64,000 bases of DNA, from the NCBI RefSeq assembly GCF_018860765.1, contig NZ_JAHKPV010000008.1, positions 1 to 64,000 on the forward strand. The letters are read 5' to 3'. The DNA comes from Marinobacter salexigens. GTDB lineage: Bacteria > Pseudomonadota > Gammaproteobacteria > Pseudomonadales > Oleiphilaceae. Within the stretch, counting starts at the first letter, position 1. Every line of letters begins with the position of its first letter. The notes beneath the pieces were generated by a model. That model was not told the DNA's origin and did not search any database. It was given only the letters and a program-made list of their open reading frames with translations. Positions 55,473-64,000 of this stretch are shown here, piece by piece. A program made the position numbers and the translations under genes.

Positions 55473-56644
55473 TGCTATTAGCGGGCAACAGGCTGTTTCG
55501 GGCTGGAGTTTTCTCGGCTTTAGTCGCAGCGCTGGGCATAAGCGGTTGCAGCTCAACGGATACCTTTGAGCAGCCTGTGCCGGTCCCAGAAGTGGACGAA
55601 ACGGTTGATTTCAAAACTGTCTGGAGCCGGTCGGTAGGCGAGGGACACGATGGTGACTTTCTTTATCTGGCACCGCTGAACACTGGCGACATTGTTTATG
55701 CGGCGTCTGCTGACGGTGAGTTGGTTGCCGTGGATGCCGAGACAGGAAAGCGCAAATGGAAGCGACAACTGGAAGATCGCATCTTCGCAGGTGTTGGCGG
55801 GGATTTAGAGCGGCTTTATCTGGTTACCCGTGAGGCAGATTTAGTGGCTCTTTCCCGTGAAGACGGGCAAGAGTTATGGCGCAGTGCTTTGCCCACAGAA
55901 GCTTTGGCAGCCCCGCAATCGAACGGCGCGTTGGTGGTCACTCAAACCACAGATGGGCGGGTTCTTGCGTTTGATGCTGCTAAGGGCGAGAAACGCTGGC
56001 AGTATGATGGTGTGGTACCCGTGCTGTCTCTGCGTGCCGCTGCAGCTCCGTTGGTGGGGGGCGATATGGTGATAGCATCGTTTTCCAATGGCAAACTCAT
56101 GGCGTTATCGGCCGATTCAGGCCAACCTTTGTGGCAGTACGAAGTTGGGCAGCCGCAAGGGCGCACTGAGCTTGAAAGGCTTGTAGACATAGCTGGCCAG
56201 CCGCTAGTTCTAGATACTGCGGTGATGGTTACCGGTTATCAGGGTAAACTTGCACTGGTGGATATTCGTACCGGTCAGGAAATTTGGAGTCGTAAGGCGT
56301 CGAGCTTGCACGCCCCAATGGTGGGCGGCGGTAATATTTATCTTGCTTCCGCAAACGGTGATGTCATCGCATACCGCGGCTCCGATCGCAGGGAATTATG
56401 GCTTCAGGATGCTTTGTCCTGGCGTCAGCCGACTCAGCCAGCGATGTACGATGACTATTTGGTTTTGGGCGACTATGAAGGTTATTTGCACGTGCTCTCA
56501 AGAGAGGACGGAAGCCTTATGGGCCAAAAAGATTATGACGGAGATGGCCTGCGGGTTCCATTGCAGCGCATGGCCAACGGAAACCTGATGGTTTTTGGAA
56601 ACGGCGGCAAACTGTCTGTATTTAAACTGGAGGCGCGGAACTGA
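55472..56644 (+). CDS. bamB: Outer-membrane assembly lipoprotein BamB
   Basis: A 390-residue lipoprotein of the BAM complex. The signal peptide ends at lipobox GISGC. Beta-propeller repeats with PQQ-like motifs follow (GELVAVDAETGKRKWKRQL, GRVLAFDAAKGEKRWQYDG, GKLMALSADSGQPLWQYE). It binds BamA and helps insert outer-membrane proteins. Confidence 0.94.
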   Translation: MLLAGNRLFRAGVFSALVAALGISGCSSTDTFEQPVPVPEVDETVDFKTVWSRSVGEGHDGDFLYLAPLNTGDIVYAASADGELVAVDAETGKRKWKRQLEDRIFAGVGGDLERLYLVTREADLVALSREDGQELWRSALPTEALAAPQSNGALVVTQTTDGRVLAFDAAKGEKRWQYDGVVPVLSLRAAAAPLVGGDMVIASFSNGKLMALSADSGQPLWQYEVGQPQGRTELERLVDIAGQPLVLDTAVMVTGYQGKLALVDIRTGQEIWSRKASSLHAPMVGGGNIYLASANGDVIAYRGSDRRELWLQDALSWRQPTQPAMYDDYLVLGDYEGYLHVLSREDGSLMGQKDYDGDGLRVPLQRMANGNLMVFGNGGKLSVFKLEARN

Positions 56645-56703
56645 TCCGCGCTTCCAACGCTCTGCCGCATGCAGAGCCTAAAACGACTGTATAGCGAACC
56701 ATT

Positions 56704-58125
56704 ATGACCCCAGTAATTGCCCTTGTCGGCCGGCCAAATGTTGGTAAATCGACATTGTTTAACCAGATGACGCGTACCCGCGATGCTCTGGTTGCGGATT
56801 TTCCCGGCCTGACCCGCGATCGTAAGTATGGTGAGGGCACATACGAAGACCAGCGCTTTATCGTTATTGATACTGGCGGCCTGACGGGCACGGAGGAAGG
56901 GCTGGATCTTGAGATGGCCCGACAGTCTATGCAAGCCGTTGATGAAGCGGACATAGTGCTGTTTTTGGTTGATGGTCGCGCAGGTCTGACCGCCGGCGAT
57001 GAAATCATTGCCGATCACCTACGCCGGTCGGGTAAACACGCGCATTTGGTAGTAAACAAGACTGATGGTCAGGACCCGGACGTCGCTGCGGCTGATTTCC
57101 ACAGTCTCGGTTTCGCGTCAACTTTTATGATAGCTGCATCCCACAACCGTGGCGTTCGGTCGATGTTGGAGTTGCTGCTCCCCTCCGAAGAAGATCGTGA
57201 AGCAGCCGACCGTGCGGATCGCTACCCGGGCATTCGCATTGGTATTGTCGGACGCCCCAACGTGGGGAAATCTACGCTGGTTAACCGGATGCTGGGTGAA
57301 GAGCGAGTCGTCGTTTATGACATGCCGGGCACGACCCGAGACAGTGTTTATATCCCTTATGAGCGTCATGATAAGCAGTACACGCTCATTGATACTGCCG
57401 GTGTCAGACGTCGCAAGAACGTCAATGAGGCGGTGGAAAAATTTTCCATTATCAAAACGCTGAAGGCAATCGATGATGCCCATGTTGTGATACTGGTTAT
57501 CGATGCGCGGGAAGGCTTGGTCGATCAGGATTTACACCTGATCGGGTTTGTTCTCGATGCTGGTCGCTCGTTGGTGGTTGCGGTCAATAAATGGGATGGC
57601 ATGGATGCAGAAGATCGCGCCAAGGTGAAAGAGCAGGTGAAGCGGCGCCTAGACTTTTTGGATTATGCCGACAAGCATTATATCTCTGCGCTCCACGGCT
57701 CAGGCGTAGGCGTTATGTACGAGTCGGTAGAGGCATGTTATGAATCCGCTATGGCGAAATGGCCAACCAACCGCCTAACAGCTATCCTCGAAGATGCTAT
57801 TGCACAGCATCAACCGCCCATGGTTCGTGGGCGTAGGATCAAGTTGCGCTATGCTCACCAAGGTGGCTCAAACCCGCCGGTTATTGTTGTCCATGGCAAC
57901 CAAACGGACGCTTTGCCGGGATCATACAAGCGGTATTTGGAAAACACGTTTCGTAAAGTACTTAAGGTTACAGGCTCTCCGATACGGTTTGAGTTCCGTT
58001 CCAGTGAGAACCCCTTTGCCAATAAAGTTGACCGTAAAACACCCCGGCAAAAGGTCAAGCAGGATAATGACTTGAAGGCTGGGCGGAAAGTGAAAAAGAC
58101 CCGTCAGAAAAGCCTCAAGCGCTGA
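56704..58125 (+). CDS. der: Ribosome biogenesis GTPase Der
   Basis: A 473-residue double GTPase acting in 50S subunit maturation. Two P loops are present, [12 protein letters not shown] near residue 8 and [12 protein letters not shown] near 183, each with DxxG and NKxD motifs (NKTDG, NKWDG). A KH-like C-terminal domain and a basic tail end the protein. Convergent with pta; a GC-rich hairpin without a T run lies between. Confidence 0.96.
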   Translation: MTPVIALVGRPNVGKSTLFNQMTRTRDALVADFPGLTRDRKYGEGTYEDQRFIVIDTGGLTGTEEGLDLEMARQSMQAVDEADIVLFLVDGRAGLTAGDEIIADHLRRSGKHAHLVVNKTDGQDPDVAAADFHSLGFASTFMIAASHNRGVRSMLELLLPSEEDREAADRADRYPGIRIGIVGRPNVGKSTLVNRMLGEERVVVYDMPGTTRDSVYIPYERHDKQYTLIDTAGVRRRKNVNEAVEKFSIIKTLKAIDDAHVVILVIDAREGLVDQDLHLIGFVLDAGRSLVVAVNKWDGMDAEDRAKVKEQVKRRLDFLDYADKHYISALHGSGVGVMYESVEACYESAMAKWPTNRLTAILEDAIAQHQPPMVRGRRIKLRYAHQGGSNPPVIVVHGNQTDALPGSYKRYLENTFRKVLKVTGSPIRFEFRSSENPFANKVDRKTPRQKVKQDNDLKAGRKVKKTRQKSLKR

Positions 58126-58155
58126 CAAGTCTTTTTCATATTCAGACGGGGCGGC

Positions 58156-60312
<2,157 letters not shown>

Positions 60313-60383
60313 ATAGAAGTTCCGGGTTGTTCAATTAATGAGTTTTGAATCTTAGGCCAATGGGAAATCTAGCGAGTTGACTT

Positions 60384-61571
60384 CTAAGCAATGGAGGCCA
60401 AACGCTTAGCTTCACGGGCGATCACCAGCTCTTCGTTAGTTGGAATGACTAATATAGGGAACCGCGAACGGGTATCGTCTATTCTTCCGTCGCTGTAACG
60501 GCCGTGATGGGAATTCATGTCCGCGTTAATGTCAAAACCAAGCAGATTCAGGTGGCTAACGGTTTGCTTCCGTACACGATGGCTGTTTTCCCCGATGCCG
60601 CCAGTGAATACTAGGGCGTCGAGCTGGCTCAGCGAAGCCATCATTGCGCCTATGTACTTTGCCAGACGGAAACAAAAGATCTCGATAGCAAGGGCCGAAG
60701 GCTCATGCCCGTGGTCCGCTAGTTCACACAGTGAGCGCATATCGTTAGTCTGCCCGGAAATCCCAAGAAGCCCGCTTTTCTGGTTAAGCATCTTGTGGAC
60801 CTCTGCCTGTTGCATGCCCCTCGACCTCAGGTAATCAAAGAGTCCGGGGTCGATATCACCGCTGCGGGTTCCCATAACCAGTCCTTCTAGAGGAGTAAGC
60901 CCCATACTGGTGTCCACACTCAAGCCGTCTTTGATTGCCGTAATGCTGCAACCATTGCCAAGATGGGCGGAGATTATCGATGTGGTTGCTGGCGTTTTTT
61001 CTAGTAGGCGTGCCGCTTCGTGGGCCATAAAAAAATGGCTGGTGCCGTGGAACCCGTAACGCCTTACATTCAAATCCCGGTAGTAGGATTCCGGCAATGC
61101 ATATAAATAAGCACGGGGCGCTAAAGTTTGATGGTACGCAGTGTCGAACACGGCAACCTGCTCAGTGTCAGGGAATTGTTCTCTGGTTGCTTCAATGCCT
61201 ACCAGATTGACGGGGTTATGCAGGGGAGCTAAGTCAGCGCAGCCTTTGATGGCCTTTATCACATCACTATCGATGAGCACCGCCTGGCGAAAGGTTTCAC
61301 CGCCATGTACTACGCGGTGCCCGATGGCCGTGGGGGTGGTGGACATTAGTTGTCGGTCACTGAACGCCGAAACTAGTGCCTTAAGCGCCTGTTTGTGATC
61401 AGCGGTGGCTGGTAATGTCACCGCTTGCTCATCCCCATCAATGCGCGCAAATGCATCCTGTCCATTCAATCGCTCTGCGATGGCAGACGCGAGTTTGTTT
61501 TCATTTTCGTCGAATAGTGCCAGCTTCAGTGACGAACTGCCGCAATTAACGACAAGAATGGATTGCTTCAT
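60384..61571 (-). CDS. ackA: Acetate kinase
   Basis: AckA turns acetyl phosphate and ADP into acetate and ATP, or the reverse. The 395-residue protein has SILVVNCGSSSLKLALFDEN, VFDTAYHQTLAPRAYLYALP, RYGFHGTSHFF and STMGLTPLEGL-like MGLTPLEGLVMGTRSGDIDPG, and the nucleotide-binding ALVFTGGIGENS. It lies just downstream of the GGDEF-EAL gene (21 bases) on the same strand. Confidence 0.96.
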   Translation of the reverse strand: MKQSILVVNCGSSSLKLALFDENENKLASAIAERLNGQDAFARIDGDEQAVTLPATADHKQALKALVSAFSDRQLMSTTPTAIGHRVVHGGETFRQAVLIDSDVIKAIKGCADLAPLHNPVNLVGIEATREQFPDTEQVAVFDTAYHQTLAPRAYLYALPESYYRDLNVRRYGFHGTSHFFMAHEAARLLEKTPATTSIISAHLGNGCSITAIKDGLSVDTSMGLTPLEGLVMGTRSGDIDPGLFDYLRSRGMQQAEVHKMLNQKSGLLGISGQTNDMRSLCELADHGHEPSALAIEIFCFRLAKYIGAMMASLSQLDALVFTGGIGENSHRVRKQTVSHLNLLGFDINADMNSHHGRYSDGRIDDTRSRFPILVIPTNEELVIAREAKRLASIA

Positions 61572-61592
61572 GGTTTGGCGTTTCCCTGAACA

Positions 61593-64000
61593 TCAGGTTT
61601 GTTTAGGAAGGTGGGCTTTTAGCCACACGGTAAAGTCATCGGCAGGGAGTGGGCGGCTGTAAAAGTAGCCTTGGGATAAATCACAGCCTTCCTGCTTCAG
61701 GAAGTGAGTTTGTGACTCTTCCTCAACGCCTTCCGCAATGATGGTTAACCCTAGGCTGTGTGCCATGTTGATGATGGCGCAGACTAATGAGGCTCCCCCT
61801 GGGGTTTTCGTTACATCGTGGATAAAGGTTTTGTCGATCTTAAGGGTGTCGAACGGGTAGCTTTTGAGATAGCTAAGTGCGGAGTAGCCAGTACCGAAGT
61901 CGTCGACCGACAGGCGGATACCTTCTCGGTCCAGCTCTCTAAGAATTTCTGCTGTTTCAATTGAATTGTCGAGAAGCAGGCGTTCGGTAATTTCTAGTTC
62001 CAGCAGATCCGGAGCCAAATTGCTGTTAGATAGTGCCTGCATTACTGTTTTCGTAAATCCAGAGTCTCTAAATTGCCGCGGAGACACGTTCACTGATATT
62101 CCAATGTCTTGGCCGGTAATGTCTTTCCAGCGGGTGGCTGCATGGCAGGCTTCTTCAAGTACCCAGGCGCCTATGCTAATAATAAGCCCGGTTTCTTCCG
62201 CCAATGGAATAAAGCGGTCCGGCATAACCATACCCATAACGGGATTGTTCCAACGCAATAAGGCTTCTGCAGCACTCACTTCCCCGGTGGCGGTATCCAC
62301 AATTGGTTGGAAGTAGAGTTCAAACTCATGCAGCTCCAGGGCCCTCCGCATTCGAGACTCCATTTGCAGGCGCTCGTGGGATACCTCCGACATTTCGGGA
62401 GTGAAGTGTGCGAAAGAGCTCTTACCTTGCCGCTTTGCTTGGTACATGGCTGCATCAGCGTGCTGGAGTAGGGTACCGCTGTTATCGGAGTCGCTAGGGA
62501 AAATCGCTATACCAATACTCGTAGTAACAAATACTTCCTGGCCATTCAGGGTGTAGGCTGGTCTAAAGTTATCGAGAATGCGCTCTGCAACTTGAGAGGC
62601 AGGTTCGGGCCCGGTCAGACCCGGCAAAATAACCAGAAACTCATCACCTCCAAGTCGGGCAACTGTGCTAGTACCGCGTAAACAACTGGAAATACGACGG
62701 GAAGCTTCAATCAGTAGATTGTCTCCGGCGTCGTGCCCTAGGGTATCGTTGATGTGTTTGAAATTATCGAGATCCAAAAACATAACGCCAACCATGGAGT
62801 CTTCGCGGCGGGCTTGAGCCAGTGCTAGCTTGAGGCGATCCAATGCCAGCATTCGATTGGGCAGGCCGGTTAGAATGTCGTAGTTAGCCTGACGCAATAA
62901 CTGCTGCTCGTACCGTTTTCGTATGCTGATGTCTTCCCCGAGAATGAGGTAGCCTGTCGCATCGCCATCGCTATCCTTTATGGGGGTAACGATCAGCTGT
63001 TCCCAGAACCGCTCGCCATTGCGTCGGGTGCTGTTCACTTCACCCTGCCAAACACCCACGCGCTGAACCTGCAAGCGGATGGATTGCCAGAGTTGGCGGT
63101 TGTCACGGACTTCCATTGGGTTATCGCTTAAAGCGCCAGGATGTCGGCCAACAATGGACTTTGCGTCGTAACCGGTGAGCTGCGTGAACTTATGGTTTGC
63201 AAACTCGACCCGCCATTGGCGATCGCATATAACTACGGAGGAAGGGCTCTGTTCAATGGCCATAGAAAACTTATGAATCTCGGCCGCATCTTTCTTCTGC
63301 CGCACCATGTCATCACTCAAGCGCTCGCGCATTTGATTGATCGCTTCGGATACACGTCCGATTTCATCATTTTGTTGCGACGGTGTATCCGGGCGGTCGA
63401 GTGTGAGCGGCGTGCTGAGGTTTGCCAGCGAGAAATCTCTTGCGTAATTCGCCATGGTAGTGAGGTGACGAGCAACAAAGTGCTGAAACACCCAAATGAT
63501 AAGCATGGATACAAAAAAAGTTTTCAGAAATTGGGTGGCGAGAATGATGCCGATCTTTACCTTCAGGTTCTGGTAAACCCGGTCCAGGTTGGCCGTTACT
63601 GTTAGTTCGCCAAGCTTGAAGGCCTTGTCGCCCTGATGAATTAGGTCAAAGCTATGGGATTGGGTGTCAGCGCCGCGGGGAATCTCACCCATGACCAATT
63701 CGGAGTCGGGCTCTATACCCAATCGAAGGTGGGTAATGTCGGGAAGGCTTAAAATTCCTTCCATTTGCGTCTGGAGCAGTTTTTGGTCAAGCGCCCAGAG
63801 ACTTCTGGATAGGCTTGAGGCATAGCCGGACTCGATTACCTGCATACGGCTATCGATTTGGTCTAGGTCTTTGCTGTAATCCGAATAAATCTGAATGGCG
63901 GATGCAATAAGGGTGAAAGCCGAACTGAACAGAAGTATCCAGGCCAGCAGCCGAAACGACAGCGGAGAGCCCGAGCGAAAACGTTGAAGGCGTGTCGGCA
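61593..64000 (-). CDS. Membrane PAS-GGDEF-EAL protein, 5' end at or beyond the window edge
   Basis: At least 801 residues; the frame stays open to the edge. The last two bases read TG on the minus strand before CCG ACA CGC, so an NTG start may lie one base outside. N-terminal span LSFRLLAWILLFSSAFTLIASA, a periplasmic region, a second span near KTFFVSMLIIWVFQHFVARHL, a HAMP-like linker, PAS (FSMAIEQSPSSVVICDRQW), GGDEF (VARLGGDEFLVILPG) and EAL (AAEALLRWNNP). Both catalytic motifs are intact; the inhibitory RxxD site reads RGTS. It could both make and break c-di-GMP. Confidence 0.9.
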   Translation of the reverse strand, partial: PTRLQRFRSGSPLSFRLLAWILLFSSAFTLIASAIQIYSDYSKDLDQIDSRMQVIESGYASSLSRSLWALDQKLLQTQMEGILSLPDITHLRLGIEPDSELVMGEIPRGADTQSHSFDLIHQGDKAFKLGELTVTANLDRVYQNLKVKIGIILATQFLKTFFVSMLIIWVFQHFVARHLTTMANYARDFSLANLSTPLTLDRPDTPSQQNDEIGRVSEAINQMRERLSDDMVRQKKDAAEIHKFSMAIEQSPSSVVICDRQWRVEFANHKFTQLTGYDAKSIVGRHPGALSDNPMEVRDNRQLWQSIRLQVQRVGVWQGEVNSTRRNGERFWEQLIVTPIKDSDGDATGYLILGEDISIRKRYEQQLLRQANYDILTGLPNRMLALDRLKLALAQARREDSMVGVMFLDLDNFKHINDTLGHDAGDNLLIEASRRISSCLRGTSTVARLGGDEFLVILPGLTGPEPASQVAERILDNFRPAYTLNGQEVFVTTSIGIAIFPSDSDNSGTLLQHADAAMYQAKRQGKSSFAHFTPEMSEVSHERLQMESRMRRALELHEFELYFQPIVDTATGEVSAAEALLRWNNPVMGMVMPDRFIPLAEETGLIISIGAWVLEEACHAATRWKDITGQDIGISVNVSPRQFRDSGFTKTVMQALSNSNLAPDLLELEITERLLLDNSIETAEILRELDREGIRLSVDDFGTGYSALSYLKSYPFDTLKIDKTFIHDVTKTPGGASLVCAIINMAHSLGLTIIAEGVEEESQTHFLKQEGCDLSQGYFYSRPLPADDFTVWLKAHLPKQT

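Overview
The window is chromosomal DNA of a marine gammaproteobacterium, most likely Marinobacter or a close relative. This is inferred from gene order and protein character: the run suhB-trmJ-cysE-iscR-iscS-ndk-rlmN-pilF-rodZ-ispG-hisS-yfgM-bamB-der, a sigma-54 driven flgBCDE/flgFGHIJKL block, a split B12-dependent ribonucleotide reductase of Pseudomonas type, and a CyaB-like cyclase. Species was not tested by any search.

Region 1 (1-5510) is accessory DNA. It is a short integron gene-cassette array read on the minus strand. It carries three cassettes (a DUF3800 protein, a DUF4304-like protein and a single-HKD phospholipase-D-like protein). Each start codon sits just inside a GTTRRRY-type core site and each stop codon lies in or next to the paired core site of its own attC. 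The three attC sites can be folded by eye with extrahelical bases in the expected place. Two are interrupted: one by a roughly 716-nt group IIC intron with no reverse transcriptase gene, the other by an intact IS3-family element with a programmed frameshift signal. The 5' end of another transposase gene lies at the left edge. No integron integrase is present.

Region 2 (5527-26937) holds core and niche genes: nrdJb/nrdJa, a FilA-like secreted protein, an ABC importer of the ABC_sub_bind/branched-chain type, an acyl-CoA synthetase and a thioesterase, a Fur-boxed ferric iron permease and binding protein without their ATPase, a PilZ protein, two lipoproteins, a degenerate HD-GYP protein, a YadG/YadH-type ABC exporter, queF, a class III adenylate cyclase and a nitroreductase.

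Region 3 (27077-38540) is the flagellar rod/hook cluster flgB to flgL. Sigma-54 type promoters precede flgB and flgF. FlgE is unusually long, and its inserted domain is flanked by a perfect 17-bp inverted repeat.

Region 4 (38580-58125) starts with tRNA-Leu(CAA), then queA-tgt-yajC-secD-secF, a strong terminator, and a suhB gene (minus strand) that has lost its catalytic motifs. Then follow trmJ, cysE, iscR and iscS, with ndk directly after iscS where iscUA-hscBA-fdx would be expected, and the conserved rlmN-to-der run.

Region 5 (58156-64000, minus strand) is ackA-pta for acetate overflow and ATP formation, preceded by a membrane PAS-GGDEF-EAL protein whose start lies at or just beyond the right edge.
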